DNA of 64,000 bases from Bacillota bacterium (lineage in GTDB: Bacteria > Bacillota_I > Bacilli_A > RF39 > UBA660): contig SVAQ01000002.1 in assembly GCA_015059305.1 (NCBI GenBank), positions 124,001 through 188,000 of the forward strand. Reading direction: 5' to 3'. Both the position numbers and the translations under genes were made by a program. Shown here piece by piece: positions 48,178 through 56,347 of the stretch. The notes below the pieces were generated by a model, which was given only the letters and a program-made list of their open reading frames with translations, was not told where the DNA came from and ran no database searches. The stretch's first letter is position 1. Each line of letters begins with the position of its first letter.

Positions 48178-48330
48178 TTATAAAACAAATGCAGTTAAAT
48201 AAACATAAACTATTAATCCTACTATAACTGCGAACCAGCGATATTTTTCTTCTTTTGGCATTTCATCATTTTCAACAACACAAGCCATAAAGAAACTTAA
48301 AAAGAAAGCTATCACTAATACATGAATCAT
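48178..48330 (-). CDS. Small two-span membrane protein
   Basis: The product is 50 aa with two hydrophobic helices (about residues 3-17 and 32-48) around a charged loop (ENDEMPKEEKY). A GGAG site lies 7 nt before the ATG. It stands first behind the promoter at 48361-48389. It is too small for routine calling; function unknown. Confidence 0.6.
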   Translation of the reverse strand: MIHVLVIAFFLSFFMACVVENDEMPKEEKYRWFAVIVGLIVYVYLTAFVL

Positions 48331-48360
48331 GATATCACTCCTTATTTTTTATTATATAAT

Positions 48361-48389
48361 ATTATATCATATTTTTTGAAAAAAATAAA
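48361..48389 (-). promoter_or_regulatory. Sigma-A-like promoter for the exonuclease-ligase operon
   Basis: TATAAT (48361-48366) with a weak TTTATT (48384-48389) at 17 bp. Confidence 0.55.
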
Positions 48390-48414
48390 GGCGGAGTATT
48401 TTTACCCCGCCTTT
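48387..48414 (-). terminator. Intrinsic terminator after the vWA gene
   Basis: A 12-bp stem with one G-U pair (AAAGGCGGGGTA / TACTCCGCCTTT) followed by TATTTTTTT. Confidence 0.8.
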
Positions 48415-48425
48415 TATTTTTTGAA

Positions 48426-49982
48426 TTAGCAAATTACGCTATATCTTTCATTATCTAACTTATCCATCATCAGATCGTAAGCACTTAAACCTTTCATAAC
48501 CTGTTCATAGATTACTGGAGACATACCAGATACATAATTTACTCTACCTTCAGTCTTCATTGGAATATTATTCTGTCTTGCCTGAACATTCCAGAATGTA
48601 ATTGCAGGCATCTGATATCCTGCTCTATTCCATTTGCGTTCCATGGTTTCGAATAAAGTTTCAGTATTAAACATAGGTTCATTATAATATCTTCTTGCAA
48701 GTAAGCTATTAAAAGTTACACAAGAGTTAAACTCCATATCAGAAATAACAATTACATTCTGTGGAATTTCATCCTGAGAACAATTATTTCTGATAGCAGT
48801 ATCTAATAATAAGTCAAACACTGCTTCAATATTTGTAGAACCACCCCAGTCTGCGCCAGTAATATTATAAACCTTTTCGCAAAAGTCTACGCCTTCAACC
48901 TTAATTAAATGAGGATTAGATTCAAATGTAATGAAGTGATCTTTGAATGGACCATTATTTTTTTCAGCACAATACATGCCAAGAGAAACAGCTACATTAA
49001 TTGGTGCACTAGCAAAAGAACCAGTCATAGAACCAGAAGTATCTACCACTGCAATTCCATTAAAATTAGCACCCTGGATATAATCAGCGAGATTATTCCA
49101 ATATTTATTAATCATAAGTCTATCAGTATTATCTAATGGAACATCATGAGTGCTACGGAACCAACCACCATTATATCCCATTAAATCAATAGCCTTAGCT
49201 ACTACTTCATATGGATATAATGCCTTAGCATTTACAGTTGTAGTTACATCCTTAGCGAAATCCGCATAAGATACTACAGCCTTTTCAGTCTTCATTCTTT
49301 CGATATCGTGTCTAGCAAAAGCATTCTTATAAATTAAACCTGCCTTAGAAGGAATCTTATCGAACTCGATTTCATCCCACTTACCTGCAGACATTAATCT
49401 TTCAAGAACATTAATTCTTTCACGGAGGATAGATAATGTCTTTCTATACTGCTTTGCGGTCATGCCAAAATACTGACGAGTCTTCTTAGCCAGATATCTG
49501 GATTCCATAGAAGATGTATTTTCAGACTTTAACCACTTTGCTAACAGAGAAGGTGTTTTGCACTGCATATCGAGTGCTAACTGTTCCTTCATAAACTGGA
49601 ACATTTCATTTTCAAGAGGCGTATTAATGAAAAGATATAAATCATCCCATCTACCAAACTCTGGAATATGCTTGAAATTTCTTCTTGCTGCTTCTACATC
49701 AGCATTAGCAAACCACTTCATTGCAGTTTTGAAAAATCTTCTTTCACCCTGTCCGCCACGCACGTCGCGCAGATAGAACAGGCACTTTAACGCATAAACA
49801 GGATTTTCCTCATATGCGTTCTTAAATAAGGTGATTACTTCTGCGTCACTTCTAGTTCTATATGCTCCACCAAGTGCGAACATATCTAACAGAGCAGACT
49901 TAGTAGTTTTATGGGTAATAGCACCATTTTCAGTGTAAGTGAAGTTAGTTGCATCAGTTAATCCATTTAAAAACTTATTCAT
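48426..49982 (-). CDS. DUF2828 / Ro60-like TROVE-vWA protein
   Basis: The 518-aa protein has a helical N-terminal part (ALLDMFALGGAYR, YALKCLFYLRDVRGGQGERR) and a C-terminal vWA domain with a full MIDAS site (VVDTSGSM, then GGSTN and VISDMEF). This matches DUF2828 and is built like Ro60/Rsr, ring proteins that bind Y RNAs and misfolded RNA. It is monocistronic, with promoter at 50049-50077 and terminator at 48387-48414. No TAG codons. A role in handling the phage's structured RNAs is an attractive guess. Confidence 0.78.
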   Translation of the reverse strand: MNKFLNGLTDATNFTYTENGAITHKTTKSALLDMFALGGAYRTRSDAEVITLFKNAYEENPVYALKCLFYLRDVRGGQGERRFFKTAMKWFANADVEAARRNFKHIPEFGRWDDLYLFINTPLENEMFQFMKEQLALDMQCKTPSLLAKWLKSENTSSMESRYLAKKTRQYFGMTAKQYRKTLSILRERINVLERLMSAGKWDEIEFDKIPSKAGLIYKNAFARHDIERMKTEKAVVSYADFAKDVTTTVNAKALYPYEVVAKAIDLMGYNGGWFRSTHDVPLDNTDRLMINKYWNNLADYIQGANFNGIAVVDTSGSMTGSFASAPINVAVSLGMYCAEKNNGPFKDHFITFESNPHLIKVEGVDFCEKVYNITGADWGGSTNIEAVFDLLLDTAIRNNCSQDEIPQNVIVISDMEFNSCVTFNSLLARRYYNEPMFNTETLFETMERKWNRAGYQMPAITFWNVQARQNNIPMKTEGRVNYVSGMSPVIYEQVMKGLSAYDLMMDKLDNERYSVIC

Positions 49983-50048
49983 TCTCTTTACTCCTTTTTC
50001 TCATTGTTTCCTCTTGGACAAGAGGATTATTTTTTAACTTTATAATAT

Positions 50049-50077
50049 ATTATAACATTTTTTTTGAAAATTTTCAA
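50049..50077 (-). promoter_or_regulatory. Sigma-A promoter for the vWA gene
   Basis: TTGAAA (50072-50077), 17 bp, TATAAT (50049-50054). Confidence 0.78.
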
Positions 50078-50088
50078 ATAAAAAATAT

Positions 50089-50117
50089 AAAACGAGATTA
50101 TTTTTAATAATCTCGTT
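50089..50117 (-). terminator. Intrinsic terminator after the YcaO gene
   Basis: A 12-bp stem (AACGAGATTATT / AATAATCTCGTT) followed by TTATATTTTTT. Confidence 0.82.
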
Positions 50118-50128
50118 TTTATTTTATT

Positions 50129-51919
50129 TTATCCAACTAAAGCATCAAGATAATCAGAATATTTTTCACTATGATAATATTCATATAATTTTTCCATTAT
50201 TACTTGTAAGAAATATTCTGGAGTAATAATATTTTTAAATAATGTTTCATCTTGTGAAAATTCTGGTATTAAAGTTTTTAATATTTTAGTTTTTTCACTT
50301 GGAAGATAATCATTATTAACAATATACCTATATTGAGTTAAGAATTTTTTAATATCTTCTGAAAGAATTGATTTATTAGACATAGCAATAATTTGTTCTT
50401 CAATCATATAAATATTTGAATCCATTTTTATAAATTGTTCAATTAATGATAAAAGATTATTAGTTTTACTAAAATTAAAACAAAATATAGAGGCACTAAT
50501 ATTAAACAATAAAATATCTTCAATAGTAAATTGATTATATAAAATTATTATTTTTTCCCATAATAAATTATCCCATATATGATTATTTAGCCATTTATTT
50601 TCTAACTGAATAAAATATGATAATAATTTATAAACATTTAATTGTTGTTTTTTGTAAAGCATTTTTTTTGCTTCCAAAGGTAACGAGAAATGAGGTAAAT
50701 TTATACTATAAATTTGTATAGCATGCATTTCAGAAGATTGAGATACATCTAAATAACAAAAATTAATATTTAAATAAGAAGATAATTTTTTATAATAATT
50801 TAATATATCTTCATTTGAATAATTTTTATCCTGATTAAATAAAAATATTTTTGAATTAGGGGAATAAAATTTTTTTTCACTTAATAAAAAACTTTCATTT
50901 AAACAAAGAGAATTAGTGACATTTGCTGTAGCGTCTAAAGCTTCTATAATAGTTACTCCACTTTTATAAGGAACAATAATATTATTTGATTGTTCTTCTT
51001 CTTTAAAAGAAACAACTCCTTGATATAATTCTGTTAATGTTCTTTCTAAAGCAATATCAAAAATAGGAAAAGAACCAAAATTAATAAAAAATCTTTGTAA
51101 AGTTTTATCAATTAAAATAGATAATAAAACAGGTACATTAAAATTATAAGAAAAATCAATTAAATAATATTCATAGTTTTCATTATCTGTTAATAATTTT
51201 ATCTTTTCTTTTAATTTTTGGTTTTTAATAGTTGAAATATCTATAAAATGAAAATCAAAATCTTTTTTTAAATAACGAAATTTATCTGTAATATAATGTT
51301 CGTAAAGTTCTGAAATGCCTTGATTTAAAGCTTCTTCTAATGTATTTCCAGCAGCCATTCCGCCAGATCCTCTTAACACTGTCATTAAATATGGGTTATA
51401 AAAATATTGTTTATTTGAATCTAATAAATCTTGATAAGGCGCAGCAATAAATTTATTATTAAAAAGTGTATTATAAAAATTAATAATATCAGAATCTTTT
51501 TCAGAAAAATCTCCTAAGAAAAAATTATGAAAATTTTGATCGGCATTAATTAATTCTATTAAAGAAAATTCTTTTTCTTCTGGATGATAATAATAATTAT
51601 ATTTTTGTTTTCTTTTTTGTAAAAATAAATTTTGAGCAATACCATCTTTCATAATAAATCTCATATTACAGAAACGTTCATATAATTCGCCATAAGCAGA
51701 GGCAATTGCAAATTCTTCTGTTTCACCTTTACCATTAGCGTATAAAATTAAAAAATCATTTTTATCAAATAATATTATTTGTATTGAATAAGTATTTATT
51801 TCACTAATCATAACTTCATTTCTTTTAATTTTCATATTGAGATTTAAAAAAAAGTTTTCTATAATTTTTATTGTTTCCTCTGGTTTTCGTTCTTTATAAT
51901 GATTTTTATAATTTATCAT
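50129..51919 (-). CDS. YcaO-family protein
   Basis: The 596-aa protein has the YcaO ATP-binding motifs: NGKGETEEFAIASAYGELYER near residues 63-83 and GMAAGNTLEEALNQGISELYEHY near 187-209. YcaO enzymes activate amide bonds with ATP to make azolines, thioamides or amidines in peptides and proteins. The C-terminal 250 residues are helical and unlike other parts of the family. It is translationally coupled to a kinase-like gene upstream (14-bp overlap), with its own promoter and terminator. No TAG in this gene, although its partner has five. Confidence 0.82.
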   Translation of the reverse strand: MINYKNHYKERKPEETIKIIENFFLNLNMKIKRNEVMISEINTYSIQIILFDKNDFLILYANGKGETEEFAIASAYGELYERFCNMRFIMKDGIAQNLFLQKRKQKYNYYYHPEEKEFSLIELINADQNFHNFFLGDFSEKDSDIINFYNTLFNNKFIAAPYQDLLDSNKQYFYNPYLMTVLRGSGGMAAGNTLEEALNQGISELYEHYITDKFRYLKKDFDFHFIDISTIKNQKLKEKIKLLTDNENYEYYLIDFSYNFNVPVLLSILIDKTLQRFFINFGSFPIFDIALERTLTELYQGVVSFKEEEQSNNIIVPYKSGVTIIEALDATANVTNSLCLNESFLLSEKKFYSPNSKIFLFNQDKNYSNEDILNYYKKLSSYLNINFCYLDVSQSSEMHAIQIYSINLPHFSLPLEAKKMLYKKQQLNVYKLLSYFIQLENKWLNNHIWDNLLWEKIIILYNQFTIEDILLFNISASIFCFNFSKTNNLLSLIEQFIKMDSNIYMIEEQIIAMSNKSILSEDIKKFLTQYRYIVNNDYLPSEKTKILKTLIPEFSQDETLFKNIITPEYFLQVIMEKLYEYYHSEKYSDYLDALVG

Positions 51920-52871
51920 ATATTATCCTTTCTATTTTTTTTTCGTATTTTTCTCTTTTATCTATATTTTGTAAGAGAAATAAAGGAAAATCTAATAATA
52001 ATTCTTTTCTTTTTTTTAATACTATTATTAAATTATTTTTTTGGAATTCTTCAAGTGGAAGATCATTTATAATCTAAATAATTTTTTCCATATCAATTTT
52101 AGGAACAATTCTTTTTAAAGCTTCATTACAATCTTCATTTTCTAAAGAGGAAATAAAATTAAAATAATTTATAACTTTATTATCATAAATTAAATAAGAT
52201 TTTTTAAAAGGCGATATAGCTAAAAAATTTATTTTATTCTAATTATTTAATAATTGTTTTTTATTTTTTAATAGTATTTCTAAAAATATGTTCTATTCAC
52301 AATCAAAAATTGGACAAAAATTTATGATTGTATTTGTTTTTTTATCTTTTATAAAACCCCAGTTTCCAGAAGTTCTATCGGGATTATCAATAAAAGCATC
52401 AATAATAAACATATCCCAAAAACGTTTTTTTATTTTTTGAGAATCATAAATATTTTGTTCTTCAATTTTTTTTATAATATTTTTTATTTCTAAAGATTGC
52501 AATTTATTATTATCTTGTTGTCGTTCTTTATTAAAGAATATACCAAAAGGAAGAAAACTATCATCAATATTAAAATTTTTACAAGCAATTATCATTTGTT
52601 TTTTATTTTTATACTAATAATATCCTAATAAAGTTTTTTGTGCAGGTATATTTAAACTATCATAAATTTTACAACCTAAATATTCCGATATTGTATTATA
52701 CAATTCAATCATTTTATATTTATTTTCTTTATCTTGTTCAATTGTATATTTTGAAGTTTTTATTATATATTCTTCATTATTATAAATAATTTTTAATTTT
52801 TTTTTATTGTTACCAGTAGGTTTAAATAACTAAGCATTATTTATTGCTTTCGTAAAGTCAATTAATTCCAT
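51906..52871 (-). CDS. HipA/CtkA-like kinase A (five TAG codons)
   Basis: The 321-aa protein reads through TAGs starting at 52830, 52614, 52293, 52239 and 52074. Its N-terminus (NAQLFKPTGNNKKKLKIIYN, YIIKTSKY) resembles the HipA nucleotide-binding lobe. FWDMFIIDAFIDNPDRTSGN then PIFDCEQN match the HipA/CtkA catalytic and metal motifs (DxxxxNxDR...N and DCE). The last 80 residues are almost identical in DNA to kinase B at 55189-56037. It is coupled to YcaO. Standard calling finds only a 100-aa piece. Kinase activity is inferred. Confidence 0.65.
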
Positions 52872-52905
52872 ATATTTTATCCTTTTTTATTTTTTATCAT
52901 AGTTT

Positions 52906-52934
52906 ATTATATCATATTTTTTAATTTTTTTCAA
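52906..52934 (-). promoter_or_regulatory. Sigma-A promoter for the kinase A-YcaO operon
   Basis: TTGAAA (52929-52934), 17 bp, TATAAT (52906-52911), directly after the tRNA-array terminator. Confidence 0.78.
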
Positions 52935-52947
52935 ATAAATAACAAAA

Positions 52948-52975
52948 AGCCAGTTTATAAAAATATAAACTGGCT
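52948..52975 (-). terminator. Intrinsic terminator at the end of the tRNA array
   Basis: A 12-bp stem (AGCCAGTTTATA / TATAAACTGGCT) followed by TTTTTG, after the suppressor tRNA. Confidence 0.82.
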
Positions 52976-52984
52976 ATTAAAAAT

Positions 52985-53075
52985 TGGCGGCCCCGCTGGG
53001 ATTCGAACCCAGATTACCCTTTCAGAGAGTATAACGGATTTAGAGTCCGGCGTTTTACCATTAGACTACGGAGCT
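52985..53075 (-). tRNA. Amber suppressor tRNA, anticodon CTA
   Basis: Cloverleaf with T-arm CTGGG-TTCGAAT-CCCAG, encoded CCA and anticodon loop CTCTAAA, so the anticodon is CTA and reads UAG. A long variable region lies between anticodon and T arms. First acceptor pair A-C is mismatched. D-arm TAGTCTAATGGTA looks glutamine-like. It supplies the Gln reading of TAG, though charging identity is inferred from proteins and not from tRNA identity elements. Confidence 0.82.
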
Positions 53076-53081
53076 TTAATA

Positions 53082-53239
53082 CTAGACTCAAAAGAATTTA
53101 ACAGTTTTTATTAGCGTTATTATCCCTGTTTTTCTTACTATCAAATAATAACAACAGTGAAAGCGTGTCACCAGCACATTTTCTGTAGAGTTTATATATT
53201 GCCTAAACAAGTTTTATAATTTTGCTGTATTGAGTCTTA
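53082..53239 (-). ncRNA. ACAGCAAA stem element enclosing a ~140-nt structured RNA
   Basis: Outer stem AGACTCA (53231-53237) with TGAGTCT (53084-53090). ATACAGCAAAA follows the 5' strand. The interior has no tRNA features but has hairpins such as the ACAGG...CTGTT region. It lies between the tmRNA ribozyme and the suppressor tRNA. Function unknown. Confidence 0.5.
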
Positions 53240-53269
53240 ATAGAAATAAAGAAAATGAGAACAATTTTT

Positions 53270-53322
53270 GAGATAATCTGTCGAAATCAGCATCACCACG
53301 TGAAGGTTTATCTCTTGATGCC
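53270..53322 (-). ncRNA. HDV-like (theta-type) self-cleaving ribozyme 1, at the tmRNA 3' end
   Basis: A nested pseudoknot: P1 GGCATCA/TGATGCT with a G-U first pair, P2 GAGATAA/TTATCTC, L3 core ACCTTCACGTGG, and ATTTCGACAGA before P2'. It begins exactly one base after the tmRNA CCA. Cleavage 5' of its first G would create the tmRNA end. Two more copies covary in both stems. HDV-like theta ribozymes behind phage tRNAs are known in gut phages. Confidence 0.8.
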
Positions 53323-53671
53323 TGGAGCTGGCGAGAGTCGAACTCGCGTCCAAAACTGTTACTAATTTTAAATCATACTTACGCAATAGGTTATTTTAGA
53401 GATAACCAACTCAGGGTTTTGTAAAGACACTTTACAAACATCGTATCCACCACTTAATTTTTGAAAAAGAATTAAGAAACTTTGGGGTGATTGTTCTATT
53501 CCTCGAGCCGCAGACATTTAGCTGAACAACAAGCATGTCGTTTAGGCCTACCAATTAATTAGGCAGCTAATCTATAAGGTTTTGCGTTTATATTTAAGTT
53601 TGATTTGTAAGGTAAATCACACCTGCGGATTTAAAATTTTTCACAACCCTGTCGAAACCATTTTCAGCCCC
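53323..53671 (-). ncRNA. ssrA: tmRNA
   Basis: Starts GGGGCTGAAAATGGTTTCGA and ends GTTCGACTCTCGCCAGCTCCA minus the first base, the diagnostic two ends of tmRNA (tRNA-Ala-like half). The tag frame reads A-K-P-Y-R-L-A-A then TAA (near 53585-53560), a normal LAA degradation tag. CCA is encoded and is followed by a ribozyme. A phage tmRNA would rescue ribosomes stalled, for instance, at TAG codons. Confidence 0.9.
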
Positions 53672-53715
53672 GTAATAGTTAAAGTCCTTACAGGCCTTTA
53701 ACTCTTCATTGTTAT

Positions 53716-53810
53716 TGGCGGAGGCGGGAGGATTTGAACCCCCGCGTCAGGTACTAGCTGACACAACAGATTTCAAGTCTGCGCCGTTATAGCCACTTCG
53801 GTACGCCTCC
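53716..53810 (-). tRNA. tRNA-Ser (TGA)
   Basis: Class II cloverleaf, acceptor GGAGGCG/CGCCTCC, loop CTTGAAA, CCA encoded. Confidence 0.9.
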
Positions 53811-54125
53811 ACATAATTTTATAAATTTTCTCGATTTTAGACAATTAACCTCTGACACCAAAGATACGAAGTAGAGCTCCGTGTCGCCTCTCCATCAACA
53901 TCCACACCAAGGCCGATACTCATTTATAAAATTGCGTACTCACATTATTCACATATTACAGCAGCGCGATATCTTAACATATCGTGAGACTTTTGCGAGA
54001 TTTAAAAATACTATATACACATGGCTCTGCAGCCTACTAATAAATATAAACCGGTTAAGCGGCCCTACTTTCTCCACCTTATTCTTATGTTCCAAAAGTA
54101 GGAAAGGAAAACATAAACGGTGGAC
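53811..54125 (-). other. About 310 nt between tRNA-Pro and tRNA-Ser, stem-loop-rich
   Basis: No gene with a ribosome site. Strong local hairpins are present, for example CGATAT...ATATCG near 53970-53990 and CCTACTTT...AAAGTAGG near 54068-54105. Overlapping reading frames are antisense shadows. It may hold an unassigned structured RNA. Confidence 0.35.
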
Positions 54126-54202
54126 TGGTCTGAGTAGCAAGATTCGAACTTGCGGCCTCCTGAACCCAAATCAGGCGCTCTGCCAAACTGAGCTATACCC
54201 AG
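54126..54202 (-). tRNA. tRNA-Pro (TGG)
   Basis: Acceptor CTGGGTA/TACTCAG, anticodon loop TTTGGGT between CCTGA and TCAGG, CCA encoded. Confidence 0.9.
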
Positions 54203-54211
54203 ATATTAATA

Positions 54212-54289
54212 TGGTTGAGAAGGTGAGAATTGAACTCACGACCTCAGGTTTATCAGACCTGCGCTCTAACCATCTGAGCTACTTCTCAA
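54212..54289 (-). tRNA. tRNA-Ile (GAT)
   Basis: Acceptor TTGAGAA/TTCTCAA, loop CTGATAA between CAGGT and ACCTG, CCA encoded. Confidence 0.9.
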
Positions 54290-54296
54290 TATTTTC

Positions 54297-54369
54297 TAGA
54301 CACTTTATTAGCTATTATAAGAATTAAAAGTTCCTTGCTTGACATAAAATATTTTGCTGTTTGTGTCTA
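54297..54369 (-). ncRNA. ACAGCAAA stem element, short, no tRNA inside
   Basis: Outer stem TAGACAC (54363-54369) with GTGTCTA (54297-54303), then AAACAGCAAAA. The 50-nt interior is AT-rich and has no cloverleaf. It sits directly after tRNA-Ile (TAT). Confidence 0.5.
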
Positions 54370-54376
54370 ATAAAAA

Positions 54377-54457
54377 TGGTAGGGACAGAAGGACTTGAAC
54401 CTTCGACAGATTCCAGAGGTATAAGCTCTGCGCTCTCACCAACTGAGCTATGTCCCC
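54377..54457 (-). tRNA. tRNA-Ile (TAT)
   Basis: Acceptor GGGGACA/TGTCCCT, loop CTTATAC between CAGAG and CTCTG, CCA encoded; reads AUA, a common codon in this AT-rich genome. The variable loop is slightly long (about 9 nt). Confidence 0.85.
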
Positions 54458-54460
54458 AAA

Positions 54461-55192
54461 TTATGGAATAATTCCAAATCTATCTTCTTCAACATATTTA
54501 TGATGATAAAGATCAATATTTAAAGTTGTATCAATAGCCGCATATCTACAATTAGAAAAATATTGAACCATTTGATTTACAGCTTCGCCCGCAATAATTG
54601 CACATTTATAAGCGGGTTGACTTACTGCTTCTGGAAAAATTTTTTCATTTTTATTTTGATAAATTAATCTATGCGTAATAAAATCAAAATGGCTTAAATC
54701 TTTCATAGTTTCAATATGAACATAACCTCCTAATATATTTATAGGGAAACGAATAATAGGAATATTATATTCAATAATGACTTCTCTTAAAATTGTTCTT
54801 AATTTAAAAATATTATAATTACAATCTGCAGCATCAAAAATAAAATCTACTTTAGATAGTTTCTCTTTATCATCTTCTTTATCTCCAAAATACCAATCAC
54901 AACAAATTAATTCTACTTCTGGATTAATTTGTTGAAGCCTTTCTTTCATAGATAAAGCTTTGTTTTTTTGTAACGTTGGAATTAAACAGCCTATTTGTCT
55001 ATTAAGATTAGATTCTTCAAAATAATCTCCATCCCAAAAAATAATAGATTTAATTCCTAATCGAATAAGAAATTCTAAAGTATATCCACCTTGTCCGCCA
55101 CAACCAATTACTGCAATATTTTTTGTTAATAATTGATTTTGAATTTTTTCTGTTAAATTAAATTCATCAATATTTTCTTTATATCTAATCAT
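54461..55192 (-). CDS. ThiF/MoeB E1-like adenylating protein
   Basis: The 243-aa protein has the E1 nucleotide site AVIGCGGQGGYTLEFL, FWDGDYFEESNLNRQ and the aspartate region DFIFDAADCN. It adenylates a protein or peptide C-terminus or acts as a peptide-binding partner; in azoline-forming systems ThiF-like proteins partner with YcaO. The usual paired CxxC zinc site is not obvious. It is coupled by ATGA to kinase B and ends 4 nt before tRNA-Ile. No TAG codons. Confidence 0.8.
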   Translation of the reverse strand: MIRYKENIDEFNLTEKIQNQLLTKNIAVIGCGGQGGYTLEFLIRLGIKSIIFWDGDYFEESNLNRQIGCLIPTLQKNKALSMKERLQQINPEVELICCDWYFGDKEDDKEKLSKVDFIFDAADCNYNIFKLRTILREVIIEYNIPIIRFPINILGGYVHIETMKDLSHFDFITHRLIYQNKNEKIFPEAVSQPAYKCAIIAGEAVNQMVQYFSNCRYAAIDTTLNIDLYHHKYVEEDRFGIIP

Positions 55193-56037
55193 TGGTTTTC
55201 TCTTTCATTAAGTTTTATTAAAACAAGATTTAATAATTCTTTTCTTTTTTGAAGAATTGTTATTAAAAAATTTTTCTATATTTTTTCAAGTGGAAGATCA
55301 TTTATAATCTAAATAATTTTTTCTATATCAATTTTAGGAACAATTCTTTTTAAAGCTTCATTACAATCTTCATTCTCTAAAGAAGAAATAAAATTAAAAT
55401 AATTTATATTTTTATTATTATAAATTATTTTTGATTCTGGATAATTATAAGCTATTTCTTTTAATTCTTTTTGACAATAATTCTATAAAATATAATCATT
55501 CATATTGGGATAAAAACTATTTTCACAGTCAAAAATAAAAGGAACGCTTAATATTTTATCTAATTTTTCATTATAAAATAATCCCCAATTACCAGTATTA
55601 CGATCTGTATTACCAATAAAAGCATCTATAATAAACATATCCCAAAAGTATTCTTCTATATTAATATATTTACAAACTAATAAAATATCATTTAATTTAT
55701 TACTTACTTTATAATCATATTTTTCCATAAAAAAACTAAAATCTGTAATTTTATTATTTGCAAGTTTACAAGCAGTTAAAATATTATTTTTATTTTTATA
55801 ATAACCTAATAAAGTTTCCTAAACAAAAAATTCTGCATTTTGATAAATTTGACAAGCTAAATATTCTGAAAAGCCTCTCTAATTTGTAATAATACCTTGA
55901 TTATTTGTACATATATTTTTAGCAAATTTAATTATATACTATTCATTGTTATAATTAATTAATAATTTTTTCTTTTTACCAGAACCTACAAATAACTAAG
56001 CATTATTTATCTCTTTTGTAAAATCAATTAATTCCAT
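55189..56037 (-). CDS. HipA/CtkA-like kinase B (seven TAG codons)
   Basis: The 282-aa protein is a paralogue of kinase A: same start (MELIDFTKEINNAQLF), then FWDMFIIDAFIGNTDRNTGN and FIFDCENSF, and the same C-terminal 80 residues. TAGs begin at 55996, 55939, 55879, 55819, 55483, 55309 and 55276, several at the same places as in kinase A. It is coupled to ThiF as kinase A is to YcaO. Only an 81-aa fragment is seen with the standard code. Kinase identity is inferred from motifs. Confidence 0.65.
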
Positions 56038-56084
56038 TTTATTTATATTCTTTTAAACTAATAATATTATTATTTATAGGTAAA

Positions 56085-56142
56085 ATAATTCAAATCTCTA
56101 GAATCATGTATCTATACCAATTCGGCTACATCCGCTCAATTT
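56085..56142 (-). pseudogene. Orphan tRNA 5' half
   Basis: GCGGATG followed by TAGCCGAATTGGTATAG looks like acceptor and D arm of a leucine-type tRNA, continuing into an anticodon-like ATTCTAGAG. No matching 3' half (CATCCGC) follows; the kinase B gene begins instead. It could be a decayed tRNA or half of a split tRNA. Confidence 0.45.
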
Positions 56143-56164
56143 AAGTAACAGAATAAATCAAAAC

Positions 56165-56259
56165 AAGACGCTAGGTTCTTGTGATGGATTCGAACCATCT
56201 AAAAATCTTCTTCAACAAAATTCTATTAACCTAAAATAATTGCTGTATTCTAGCGTCTT
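56165..56259 (-). ncRNA. ACAGCAA stem element with a tRNA T-arm-like hairpin
   Basis: Outer stem AAGACGCTAG (56250-56259) with CTAGCGTCTT (56165-56174), then AATACAGCAATT. The interior has GATGG-TTCGAAT-CCATC, a perfect T arm, but no D or anticodon arm. It may be a degenerate permuted tRNA. Confidence 0.5.
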
Positions 56260-56265
56260 TTTAAA

Positions 56266-56342
56266 TGGTGCCCCACACAGGATTCGAACCTGCACTGATC
56301 TGATCCTAAGTCAGACGCCTCTGCCAATTGGGCTAATGGGAC
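56266..56342 (-). tRNA. Class I tRNA with leucine anticodon TAG
   Basis: Anticodon stem TCTGA/TCAGA with loop CTTAGGA, acceptor GTCCCAT/GTGGGGC, T arm GCAGG-TTCGAAT-CCTGT, CCA encoded. The anticodon UAG pairs with CUA (Leu), not with stop UAG. The variable loop is short, unlike bacterial tRNA-Leu, so the amino acid is uncertain. Confidence 0.75.
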
Positions 56343-56347
56343 ATATT

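Noticed and set aside
56266..56342. The tRNA with anticodon TAG as a second amber suppressor
   Set aside because: Anticodon 5'-UAG-3' pairs with codon CUA (Leu), not with stop UAG; only the CTA anticodon reads TAG.
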